A stretch of 12,142 nucleotides of DNA from Algoriphagus sp. (GTDB lineage: Bacteria > Bacteroidota > Bacteroidia > Cytophagales > Cyclobacteriaceae), in NCBI GenBank assembly GCA_023255285.1, contig JALRIY010000059.1:1-12142 (forward strand), given 5' to 3'. Shown here piece after piece: positions 1 through 7,497 of the stretch. Under the pieces are notes generated by a model that worked only from the letters and a program-made list of their open reading frames with translations, searched no databases and was not told where the DNA came from. The translations under genes were made by a program, and so were the position numbers. Within the stretch, counting starts at the first letter, position 1; each line of letters opens with the position of its first letter.

Positions 1-726
1 ATTTTCAGTGATCAACACATCGTAAGCCTTGGGCCATTGAATCAATCGCATGGCTACTGCATCCACAAATTCATACTCTACTTTTACATCTGGATACTCA
101 GAAGCTAATTCTTGGACCGTTTCTCTCCACAATCTGGAAGTGGCCATCACGTTTGCCTTGTCCACGCAGGTCAGCAGTTTTCTCCGCTTTTGAGCAGCTT
201 CAAAACCCATTCTGGCCAAACGTACAATTTCCTCCTTGCTGTAGACATTGGTGTCAAAGGCTTTTGTCCCTTGCTCATTTCTTCCTCTCGGCTCACCAAA
301 ATAGATCCCTCCGGTCAATTCCCTAAAAAAAACTAGATCAACCCCATCCACTCGGTCTAACTTGAGGGGGGATTTGTGTACTAAAGAAGGAAAGGTAAAG
401 GTAGGACGGACATTGGCAAACAAGCCTAACTTTTGTCGCATGCGAAGCAAGCCTTGCTCAGGACGTACCTTGGCTTTGGGGTCGTTGTCGTATTTGGGAT
501 CACCAATTGCTCCAAAAAGAACAGCATCTGATGCCGCACAGATCTCGTGCGTAGCATCTGGATAGGGATCGCCTGTAGCATCAATCGCACATGCCCCCAC
601 CAAACCCTTTTGAAAGGTAATGTGGTGGTCAAACTTTTTTCCAATTGCTTCAACCACTTTTACTGCCTGTGCAATTACTTCGGGCCCAATGCCATCGCCA
701 GGCAGGAGCGCTATTTTCATTTCCAT
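1..726 (-). CDS. leuB: 3-isopropylmalate dehydrogenase, C-terminus cut off by window edge
   Basis: LeuB oxidises and decarboxylates 3-isopropylmalate to 2-ketoisocaproate with NAD+, the last leucine-specific step before transamination. In a citramalate route it would also act on 3-methylmalate to give 2-ketobutyrate. The visible 242 residues, of a usual 350 to 360, read from MEMKIALLPGDGIGPEV. They carry the substrate arginines of the LLRMRQKLGLFANVRP block (R97, R107), R135 in FFRELTGGIYFG with Y142, the catalytic lysine K190 in VDKANV, and the first metal aspartate D222 in FVDAVAM. The remaining metal aspartates and the C-terminal part of the fold lie beyond base 1. The start at 726 is 9 nt after the upstream stop; an in-frame ATG at 720 (MKIALLPGDG) is equally plausible. 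It is the last gene of the operon inside the window, and the frame is open throughout. Confidence 0.97.
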   Translation of the reverse strand, partial: MEMKIALLPGDGIGPEVIAQAVKVVEAIGKKFDHHITFQKGLVGACAIDATGDPYPDATHEICAASDAVLFGAIGDPKYDNDPKAKVRPEQGLLRMRQKLGLFANVRPTFTFPSLVHKSPLKLDRVDGVDLVFFRELTGGIYFGEPRGRNEQGTKAFDTNVYSKEEIVRLARMGFEAAQKRRKLLTCVDKANVMATSRLWRETVQELASEYPDVKVEYEFVDAVAMRLIQWPKAYDVLITEN

Positions 727-735
727 AGTATGAAA

Positions 736-2274
736 TTAAGGATGTATTTCCATTGGGTGATTGTCCATGATATTCAACATTTTCTCCGTAGCCATCATGG
801 CTGCTACAGTTTGGTCTGGATCCAATCCTTTGGTTTTGAATCGTCTTCCATACTCCCAGGTAATCACCGTCTCTACCAAAGCATCCGTTTTCCCTCCAGG
901 GGGAATAGTCACGTGGTAATCAACTAATTTGGGTAAGTCCTTTTTTAGGGAAGTATAAATCGCACTTAACGCTTTCATGAACGAGTCGTATTGCCCATCG
1001 CCGGTAGCTGTGGCATCATGAAAGCTATTGTGTACTTTTAATCGTAACTGGACCGAAGGCCGTAACCCTTTGGAATGGGTCATTTGATAGCCATCAATAC
1101 TAATATTTTTAGCAAACGAGTTATTTTGTAACACATCTGAAATGATATAGGGCAAGTCTTCTGTGGTTACTCGCTCTTTTTTATCTCCCAACTCAATGAT
1201 GCGCTGCGTTACTCGAGCCAGTTCATCTGGCTCCAAGGATATGCCCAAAGCTTCTAAATTCTTTGAAATATTGGCTTTTCCTGAGGTTTTGCCAAGTGCA
1301 TATTTTCGTTCTCTACCAAAGCGCTCTGGAAGCAATTGGTTGAAGTACAAACTCTTTTTTTGATCTCCATCGGCATGAATACCGGCTGTTTGAGTAAATA
1401 CATTTTCACCTACTACAGGTTTGTTGGCAGGAATGTATTGCCCTGAAAATTGTTCAACCAACTTGGATACCCGAAAAATCTTTTGTTCCTGAACGCCGAT
1501 TTTCAAATCCGTAAAATCCTTAATCACAGCAACTACTGATTCCAAAGGAGCATTTCCTGCTCTTTCTCCAAGTCCATTGATTGTACTGTGAATGCCTGAT
1601 ACCCCTTGAAGCACGGCTTCAAGAACATTGGCTATCGCTAGATCGTAGTCGTTGTGTCCATGGAAATCAAATCGTAAGTCAGGAAATTTGGAGAAAACCT
1701 CTCCCAAAAAACTACGTACCTCCAAAGGAGAAAGAATCCCCAACGTATCCGGAAGCATCACGCGTTGGATAGGTTGTTCGGCAAGCATTTCTATTAAGCT
1801 AAGGGTATAGTTAGGGGAATTGCGCATTCCATTGGACCAGTCTTCTAGGTAGACATTCACTTGAAGACCTTTTGATCGTGCATAGGAAATACTTTGACGA
1901 ATTTCGGAAAAATGCTCCTCCGGAGTTTTCTTCAGTTGGTGTACCAGATGATTGAGCGATCCTTTGGTAAGTAAGTTGAGAACTCGAGCACCGGCCTCCA
2001 CAATCCAGTCTACTGAAATGGGGGTATCCACAAATCCAAGAACCTCTACTCGATCAAGGAATCCTTTCTGAGCAGCCCATTGGGTAATCCGTTGCACTCC
2101 TTCCAATTCGCCTGGGGAAACTCGTGCAGAAGCTACCTCGATCCTATCTACCTTTAAATCTTCTAAGAGGGCCTTGGCAAGGTGAAGCTTTTCTGAAGGC
2201 AAAAAAGACACCCCTGAGGTCTGTTCTCCATCCCTTAAGGTAGTATCCATTAGTTCCAATCTTCGTGCTTCCAT
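736..2274 (-). CDS. cimA: LeuA-family synthase, probable (R)-citramalate synthase
   Basis: DRE-TIM metallolyase related to LeuA but clearly a different enzyme from the leuA product in the same operon. Counting from the ATG at 2274 (512 aa), DTTLRDGEQ is at 10-18 (R14, D15), metal histidines are at H205 and H207 in FHGHND, and GERAGN ends at N241. A LeuA-type allosteric/dimer domain fills about residues 385-500 (DATATGDG near 420-427). As I recall the Leptospira citramalate synthase structure, its pyruvate pocket uses Leu81, Leu104, Tyr144, catalytic Glu146 and Thr179. The residues here at a constant offset of two are L79, L102, Y142, E144 and T177. In the neighbouring LeuA the position matching L102 is a glycine. 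The likely reaction is pyruvate plus acetyl-CoA to citramalate, feeding LeuCD and LeuB toward isoleucine. An upstream ATG at 2301 would add nine residues (MPVIGKFLS) and overlap leuD; 2274 starts 10 nt after the leuD stop and fits the family N-terminus better. A second isopropylmalate synthase remains possible. Confidence 0.85.
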   Translation of the reverse strand: MEARRLELMDTTLRDGEQTSGVSFLPSEKLHLAKALLEDLKVDRIEVASARVSPGELEGVQRITQWAAQKGFLDRVEVLGFVDTPISVDWIVEAGARVLNLLTKGSLNHLVHQLKKTPEEHFSEIRQSISYARSKGLQVNVYLEDWSNGMRNSPNYTLSLIEMLAEQPIQRVMLPDTLGILSPLEVRSFLGEVFSKFPDLRFDFHGHNDYDLAIANVLEAVLQGVSGIHSTINGLGERAGNAPLESVVAVIKDFTDLKIGVQEQKIFRVSKLVEQFSGQYIPANKPVVGENVFTQTAGIHADGDQKKSLYFNQLLPERFGRERKYALGKTSGKANISKNLEALGISLEPDELARVTQRIIELGDKKERVTTEDLPYIISDVLQNNSFAKNISIDGYQMTHSKGLRPSVQLRLKVHNSFHDATATGDGQYDSFMKALSAIYTSLKKDLPKLVDYHVTIPPGGKTDALVETVITWEYGRRFKTKGLDPDQTVAAMMATEKMLNIMDNHPMEIHP

Positions 2275-2284
2275 GCTTAAAAAC

Positions 2285-2875
2285 TTACCTATTACCGGCA
2301 AATGCCTCTATTTCTGGAGCAATATTGATGAGGTAATCGATATCATCAAAACCATGTTGCATATTATCCTTTTTGTATTCGTTGATATCAAAGGATTCCG
2401 CATCCCCTGTAGCGAGTAGGGTGATTGTTTGCTGAGGCAAATTCACTTCTATTACTGTTTGGGGGTCTGCTGCTATCGCGACAAATAATTTCTCTGCAAA
2501 GGCTGGAGTGACCGTTACTGGGAGCACACCGATGTTGAGGCAGTTATTCTTAAATATATCAGCAAAAAAACTGGATACTACGCAACGAAATCCATAGTCG
2601 TACAAGGCCCAAACAGCATGTTCTCGACTCGAGCCAGAGCCAAAATTTTTCCCTGCTACCAAAATTTTCCCACTGTAGGTGGGATCATTAAGTACGAAAT
2701 TAGCTTTTGGAGTACCTGCCGAGTCGTATCTCCAATCGCGAAACAAGTTATCACCGAAGCCTTCCCGCTCTGTAGCCTTCAAAAAGCGCGCAGGTATAAT
2801 TTGATCTGTATCCACATTCTCTGTAGAAAGGGGTACTGCTGTACTCTGTAGAATAGTAAATTTATCGTAAGCCAT
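2285..2875 (-). CDS. leuD: 3-isopropylmalate dehydratase small subunit
   Basis: LeuD is the small (swivelling) subunit that pairs with LeuC to isomerise 2-isopropylmalate to 3-isopropylmalate; a CimA-fed pathway would use the same pair on citramalate. The 196-aa protein has the normal length for the bacterial type. It shows NVDTDQIIPARFL at 20-32 and the substrate-loop signature GKNFGSGSSREHA at 75-87, followed by the hydrophobic core (FFADIFKNNCLNIGVLPV, 103-120). The start MAYDKFTILQ is preceded by A-rich sequence and no Shine-Dalgarno motif. It follows leuC after 93 nt, the largest gap in the operon, and is followed 10 nt later by the cimA-like gene, or overlaps it by 17 nt if that gene begins at 2301. 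Confidence 0.97.
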   Translation of the reverse strand: MAYDKFTILQSTAVPLSTENVDTDQIIPARFLKATEREGFGDNLFRDWRYDSAGTPKANFVLNDPTYSGKILVAGKNFGSGSSREHAVWALYDYGFRCVVSSFFADIFKNNCLNIGVLPVTVTPAFAEKLFVAIAADPQTVIEVNLPQQTITLLATGDAESFDINEYKKDNMQHGFDDIDYLINIAPEIEAFAGNR

Positions 2876-2968
2876 TTTTTATTCGTTCAAATGTGGTAAA
2901 ATTAGCGAATGGGTAGTCCTATCCGTATGCTCCATAAATTCCAATGTCGCAGTTCCCCTTTCGTACTT
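2876..2968 (-). other. 93-nt leuC-leuD spacer
   Basis: This is the longest spacer inside the operon. It contains an 18-codon reading frame (2935 to 2879, beginning MEHTDRTTHS) whose stop lies 3 nt before the leuD start, and a weak inverted repeat pairing ATTCG with CGAAT near the leuD end. There is no U-tract terminator and no convincing TAnnTTTG promoter box. I see no firm function. It may only be a loose spacer or a translational-coupling ORF, since LeuC and LeuD are needed in equal amounts. Confidence 0.35.
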
Positions 2969-4375
2969 TTAATTTCCAAATACTTCCCGCGGATCTGTAA
3001 TTCGGCCAGTAATCGCTACCGCCGCTACAGTCAAGGGAGAGGCGAGCATGGTACGGGCTCCTGGACCTTGACGTCCTTCAAAGTTTCGGTTGGATGTAGA
3101 AACCGCATATTTGCCTGCAGGGATTTTGTCGTCATTCATCGCAAGACAAGCTGAGCAACCTGGTTGCCGAAGCTCAAAACCTGCTTCCTCTAAAATAGCT
3201 ACCAAGCCTTCTGATTGAGCTTGTTTTTCCACTTCTCGAGAACCTGGGACAATCCATGCGGTTATGGAATCAGCTTTCTTATGTCCTTTTACAAATTGAG
3301 CGACAGCGCGGATATCTTCAATTCTTCCGTTGGTGCAGGAGCCTACAAAAACATAATCTACCGATTTTCCTAGAATAGGTTCTCCGGGAGCAAAACCCAT
3401 GTAGTCTAGGGATTTAAGGTAGGAAGTCTTGTTGGAACCTTCCATCCCTTGGGTACTTGGAATATTCCCTGTTACTTTTATTCCCATCCCTGGATTGGTT
3501 CCATAGGTAATCATGGGTTCGATGTCTGCCGCTTCAAAGACCAATTCTTTATCAAAAATAGCCCCATCGTCTGTTTTTAAAGTTTTCCAATGTGCTACGG
3601 CCTGATCCCATGCTTCCCCTTTCGGAGCATATTCTTTTCCTTTCAAGTAGGCAAAGGTAGTTTCATCTGGGGCAATTAGTCCCCCGCGTGCACCCATCTC
3701 AATGGACATGTTGCAAATTGTCATTCGAGCTTCCATGGATAAGCTTTGGATTGCTGAACCTGCGTATTCCACAAAGTAGCCTGTGGCTCCTGCGGCAGAT
3801 ATCTTCGAGATGATGTATAGAATAATATCTTTGGAAGTAACGCCTTTGCCAAGAATGCCCTCTACAGAAATTCGCATTTTCTTAGCCTTGGATTGCATGA
3901 TGCATTGGGTAGCGAGTACCATCTCTACTTCGGAAGTTCCAATACCAAAGGCAATGGCGCCAAAGGCACCGTGGGTGGAGGTATGGGAATCCCCACAAAC
4001 GATCGTCATTCCGGGCTGAGTTACTCCCAACTCAGGACCAATCACATGGACGATCCCATGGTGAGCCGAGCCCAAGTCATGTAATTCTATACCGTATTTC
4101 GCACAGTTCTGTCGAAGCTTTTCCACTTGCATTCGGGAAAGCTTGTCTTTGATGGTTTGATCTTGATCAACTGTTGGTACATTGTGATCCGGGGTTGCGA
4201 TGGTACGGTGAGGATATTTCACCCCAATTCCTCTTTTTTCCAAATTGAGGAAGGCAACTGGAGAGGTCACTTCGTGGATGAAATGCTTGTCGATGAAAAA
4301 TACATCAGGACCAGCGGGCACGGATTTAACTACGTGTGCATCCCAGATTTTATCAAATAAGGTGGTCTTTTCCAT
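2969..4375 (-). CDS. leuC: 3-isopropylmalate dehydratase large subunit, [4Fe-4S]
   Basis: LeuC is the iron-sulfur, aconitase-type subunit of isopropylmalate isomerase and works with LeuD. At 468 aa it matches the bacterial heterodimeric type (E. coli about 466). The three cluster cysteines are present: C347 in VGSCTNGR, and C407 and C410 in PGCSACLAMN. Aconitase-family motifs TPDHNVPT (61-68), CGDSHTSTHGAFGA (127-140) and NFEGRQGPGARTMLASP (431-447) are intact. The start MEKTTLFDKIWDAHVV is conserved in form and lies only 2 nt after the leuA stop, so translational coupling with leuA is likely. Nothing is missing or unusual. If the cimA-like gene is what it seems, this isomerase serves both leucine and isoleucine synthesis. 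Confidence 0.98.
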   Translation of the reverse strand: MEKTTLFDKIWDAHVVKSVPAGPDVFFIDKHFIHEVTSPVAFLNLEKRGIGVKYPHRTIATPDHNVPTVDQDQTIKDKLSRMQVEKLRQNCAKYGIELHDLGSAHHGIVHVIGPELGVTQPGMTIVCGDSHTSTHGAFGAIAFGIGTSEVEMVLATQCIMQSKAKKMRISVEGILGKGVTSKDIILYIISKISAAGATGYFVEYAGSAIQSLSMEARMTICNMSIEMGARGGLIAPDETTFAYLKGKEYAPKGEAWDQAVAHWKTLKTDDGAIFDKELVFEAADIEPMITYGTNPGMGIKVTGNIPSTQGMEGSNKTSYLKSLDYMGFAPGEPILGKSVDYVFVGSCTNGRIEDIRAVAQFVKGHKKADSITAWIVPGSREVEKQAQSEGLVAILEEAGFELRQPGCSACLAMNDDKIPAGKYAVSTSNRNFEGRQGPGARTMLASPLTVAAVAITGRITDPREVFGN

Positions 4376-4377
4376 AA

Positions 4378-5886
4378 TTAGGCAGTCGCATATTCTTTGA
4401 CTGGAATTTTGTTAAGTGCGTCTACAAATGCTTGTGCAGAAGCGAGTACAATGTCTTGGTTGGATGCAAACCCATAATAGGGTTTGTCAGACTTAATGAG
4501 ACGCATGTGCACCTTGGCCACATCGTCGCTTCCTTGGGTGATGGCTTGGATAAGAAACTCCTCTAGCTCCACTTGAGGCTGTACAATAGATTCTATAGCC
4601 TTGAGAACGGCATCCACTGGACCTACGCCAGTAGACGTGGCATTTTGAAGTGCATTGCCTACTTTAAGGGTTACTTGAGCTGTTGCTTCGCCTTCCGAGG
4701 AATAGTGTACCTGGTCCAACTCAATGAAGTTGGATTCATCGATGAATTTACCCACCAGTTCCAATAGGTCTTTTCTTCCGATATCCCGTTTGGAATCTGC
4801 AAGCACTAAAAATGCTTCGTATACTTCTCGCAAGGCTTCTCCTTCTAGCTCCACCCCTAAGGCATCCAGATGATGCTTGAGTGCTGCTCTTCCGGACCTG
4901 GCAGTTAGTACAATCGTAGATTCTGCAACACCTACATCCTTGGGATCCATGATCTCGTAATTTTCTCGATGCTTCAGTACCCCATCTTGATGGATACCTG
5001 AAGAATGTGCAAATGCATTTCTTCCCACAATCGCTTTGTTGGGCTGCACAGGCATATTCATCAATTTTGATACCAAGCGGCTGGTATGGTAAATTTTCGG
5101 AGTCACAATATCCGTATACACAGGAATAGATTGATGGCATTTGATTGCCATGACCACTTCCTCCAAGGAGGTATTGCCGGCACGCTCTCCGATTCCATTC
5201 ATAGTCACTTCTACTTGGCGAGCTCCTTGCTGTACACCCGCCACCGTATTGGCAGTTGCCATGCCTAAGTCGTTGTGGCAATGGGTAGCAATGATAGCCT
5301 GATCAATATTAGGAACCCTGTTTTTCAAGCCAGAAATGATGGCTCCGTATTGTTCGGGTAGGCAATAACCCGTCGTATCAGGAATGTTCACTACGGTAGC
5401 ACCTGCCTTGATTACCTCTTCAATTATTTTGCACAAGAAATCAGCTTCAGCTCGGCCTGCATCTTCCGCATAAAATTCAACATCTTCTACAAATCGCTTG
5501 GCAAACTTAACTGCTGCTACCCCGCGTCTAATAATATCCTCAGGAGTAGTTCGGAGTTTGTATTGAATATGGTAAGGTGAAACACCTATTCCTGTATGTA
5601 TTCGGCCCTTTTTGGCATATTGAAGTGCTGCTCCGGCTACTTCAATGTCCTTTTCTACAGCCCGCGATAGGGCACAAATGATTGGATTTGAAACGGCTTT
5701 TGATATTTCCACCACGGAGGAAAAATCTCCTGGGCTAGAAATTGGAAAACCAGCCTCTATGATATCCACACCAAGTTCTTCCAGCGCTTTTGCAACAATG
5801 ATTTTCTCTTGGGTGTTGAGTTGACATCCTGGCACTTGCTCTCCATCTCGAAGCGTGGTATCAAATATCCATAGCTTTTCACTCAT
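4378..5886 (-). CDS. leuA: 2-isopropylmalate synthase
   Basis: LeuA condenses acetyl-CoA with 2-ketoisovalerate, the committed step of leucine synthesis. The 502-aa protein has DTTLRDGEQ at 9-17 (R13, metal ligand D14), H202 and H204 in THCHNDLGMATAN, and N238 in NGIGERAGN. These are the same positions as the metal ligands I recall for E. coli LeuA. The pocket segment RIHTGIGVSP (95-104) has a glycine where the cimA-like paralogue has leucine, leaving room for the larger isopropyl keto acid. The C-terminal LeuA dimer domain, about 387-500 (TSTGVGPVDAVLKAI), is the usual site of leucine feedback inhibition. It starts 21 nt after ilvC, and leuC follows after 2 nt, so it opens the leu half of the operon. 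The start MSEKLWIFDTTLRDGEQ is typical of the family. Confidence 0.97.
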   Translation of the reverse strand: MSEKLWIFDTTLRDGEQVPGCQLNTQEKIIVAKALEELGVDIIEAGFPISSPGDFSSVVEISKAVSNPIICALSRAVEKDIEVAGAALQYAKKGRIHTGIGVSPYHIQYKLRTTPEDIIRRGVAAVKFAKRFVEDVEFYAEDAGRAEADFLCKIIEEVIKAGATVVNIPDTTGYCLPEQYGAIISGLKNRVPNIDQAIIATHCHNDLGMATANTVAGVQQGARQVEVTMNGIGERAGNTSLEEVVMAIKCHQSIPVYTDIVTPKIYHTSRLVSKLMNMPVQPNKAIVGRNAFAHSSGIHQDGVLKHRENYEIMDPKDVGVAESTIVLTARSGRAALKHHLDALGVELEGEALREVYEAFLVLADSKRDIGRKDLLELVGKFIDESNFIELDQVHYSSEGEATAQVTLKVGNALQNATSTGVGPVDAVLKAIESIVQPQVELEEFLIQAITQGSDDVAKVHMRLIKSDKPYYGFASNQDIVLASAQAFVDALNKIPVKEYATA

Positions 5887-5907
5887 GACCTTTGGGGTTT
5901 GGGTATA

Positions 5908-6951
5908 TTAATTATTTTCTGGTCTCAATTTGCGTACAACTGCGCCTGCTTGCCACATTTCAGAATCACGAAGTTGTGCCAATTCGGCCTCAAGTTTTTC
6001 TCTATAATCTGCCTTAGAATTCGAATCAATAGATTTTTGAGCCTCAGCTCCTGATTTTACAGACGCATAAAGCGCTTCAAATACAGGCTTAGTCGCATCT
6101 CGGAAAGGCTTCCACCAATCCAAAGCCCCTCGCTGTGCAGTCGTAGAGCAGTTGGCATACATCCAATCCATTCCATTTTCGGCTACAAGTGGCATCAGGG
6201 ACTGGGTCAATTCTTCTACAGTCTCGTTGAACGCCTCAGAAGGGGTATGTCCATTCGAACGAAGTACCTCGTATTGGGCAGCAAAAATACCTTGAATTGC
6301 TCCCATAAGGGTGCCACGCTCTCCAGTCAAATCAGAAGTCACTTCTCGGTAGAAGTCGGTTTCAAACAGGTAACCTGAACCTACACCAATACCAAGCGCC
6401 ACTACACGCTCCTTGGCTCTGCCTGTTCCATCTTGGTAAATTGCATAAGATGAATTTAGACCTCTCCCCTCCACAAACATTCTTCGTAGAGAGGTACCTG
6501 AACCTTTTGGAGCAACCAAGATCACATCTACATCTGCTGGAGGAATAATTCCGGTTTTCTCTTTGTACGTGATTCCAAACCCATGGGAGAAATAAAGGGC
6601 CTTACCAGGAGTTAAGTGTTTTTTCAAGGTAGGCCACAAGGTGATTTGACCGGCATCTGAAAGCAAAAATTGGAGAATTGTCCCACGAGAGCAGGCTTCT
6701 TCAATTTCAAACAGAGTTTCACCTGGTACCCAGCCATCTGCAATGGCTTTATCCCAAGTTTTAGAGCCGCTTCGCTGCCCTACAATCACCTTAAAGCCAT
6801 TGTCTCGAAGATTAAGCGCCTGGCCTGGGCCTTGCACCCCGTATCCAATGACTGCAATCACTTCGTCTTTTAAGACTTCTCTTGCTTTTTCTAGAGGAAA
6901 TTCCTCTCTAGTTACTACGTTTTCTTCAACGTTTCCAAATTTCAATTTCAT
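5908..6951 (-). CDS. ilvC: Ketol-acid reductoisomerase, fungal-like short form
   Basis: KARI isomerises and reduces acetolactate or acetohydroxybutyrate to the dihydroxy acid with Mg2+ and a nicotinamide cofactor. The 347-aa protein is short (class I-like), not the roughly 490-aa enterobacterial class II form. The Rossmann fingerprint is GYGVQGPGQALNLRDNG at 36-52 instead of the common GYGSQGHA type. The loop QRSGSKTW (59-66) keeps R60, S61 and S63, which fits NADPH use. H123 in SHGFG, the motif VAPKGSG (146-152), metal ligands D207 and E211 (SDLTGERG) and E243/E247 (NETVEE) are present. The C-terminal block (DYREKLEAELAQLRDSE, then RKLRPENN at the end) resembles fungal Ilv5 as I remember it. 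It starts 36 nt after ilvN and has no Shine-Dalgarno sequence. Confidence 0.97.
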   Translation of the reverse strand: MKLKFGNVEENVVTREEFPLEKAREVLKDEVIAVIGYGVQGPGQALNLRDNGFKVIVGQRSGSKTWDKAIADGWVPGETLFEIEEACSRGTILQFLLSDAGQITLWPTLKKHLTPGKALYFSHGFGITYKEKTGIIPPADVDVILVAPKGSGTSLRRMFVEGRGLNSSYAIYQDGTGRAKERVVALGIGVGSGYLFETDFYREVTSDLTGERGTLMGAIQGIFAAQYEVLRSNGHTPSEAFNETVEELTQSLMPLVAENGMDWMYANCSTTAQRGALDWWKPFRDATKPVFEALYASVKSGAEAQKSIDSNSKADYREKLEAELAQLRDSEMWQAGAVVRKLRPENN

Positions 6952-6987
6952 AGTAAAAGATGTTAAGAATAGATTTTTAGGTTGAGT

Positions 6988-7488
6988 TTAGTTCACAAAT
7001 GAATCGATGGTCAACATGCGTTTGGCAACTGCTACCCTACCAGAACGAGCAAACTCGAGGATGCCGTAGTCTTTGAGAAGTTCCAAAAGTTCTCTAGTTT
7101 TTTCTTTATGACCGGTTAATTCCAAGACCACAAAGTCTTGTTCTGCAGCAATTATCTTAGCGTGATGTTCTCGTATAATTTTCTCCAACCCTCCGTCGAG
7201 TCGAGAAACTGGAAGTTTGTAAAGTGCCAGCTCTTGGTAAACTACTCCAGAATCTTCGTGGTGGAAGGCTTTGATTACATCGATTATTTTTTCGATTTGA
7301 TTGACTAGTTGAATGACCGTTTCTTCGGTAACCGTCACTTCAATGGTGATGCGGTGTACTCCTGGAATTCGACTTTCCGAAGCAGTGAGGGCATCGATAT
7401 TAATCCCTCTTCGTGTAAAAATTATCGTGATCCGGTTGAGTAACCCAATAAAATTTTCAGTAATTACAAATATGGTGTAGCGTTTCAT
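6988..7488 (-). CDS. ilvN: Acetohydroxyacid synthase regulatory (small) subunit
   Basis: This is the small subunit that activates IlvB and confers valine feedback inhibition. The 166-aa protein has an N-terminal ACT domain at about 3-75 (TIFVITENFIGLLNRITIIF, RRGINIDALTASES) and the C-terminal AHAS small-subunit domain at about 80-160, ending FARSGRVAVAKR. It has the length of E. coli IlvH rather than the shorter E. coli IlvN. Residues matching the valine-site N11, G14 and N29 of IlvH, as I recall them, are kept with an offset of one: N12, G15 and N30. Valine sensitivity is therefore expected. It starts 9 nt after the ilvB stop, the usual pairing for a catalytic and regulatory subunit made together. 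Confidence 0.96.
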   Translation of the reverse strand: MKRYTIFVITENFIGLLNRITIIFTRRGINIDALTASESRIPGVHRITIEVTVTEETVIQLVNQIEKIIDVIKAFHHEDSGVVYQELALYKLPVSRLDGGLEKIIREHHAKIIAAEQDFVVLELTGHKEKTRELLELLKDYGILEFARSGRVAVAKRMLTIDSFVN

Positions 7489-7497
7489 AGGGTCAAT

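Noticed and set aside
547..927. 126-aa plus-strand frame over leuB and cimA
   Set aside because: It is antisense to two clearly conserved genes, crosses their junction, and has no family resemblance.
4748..5281. 177-aa minus-strand frame inside leuA
   Set aside because: It is a shifted-frame reading of leuA with low-complexity, Cys- and Ser-rich sequence and no recognisable domain; leuA itself is intact across it.
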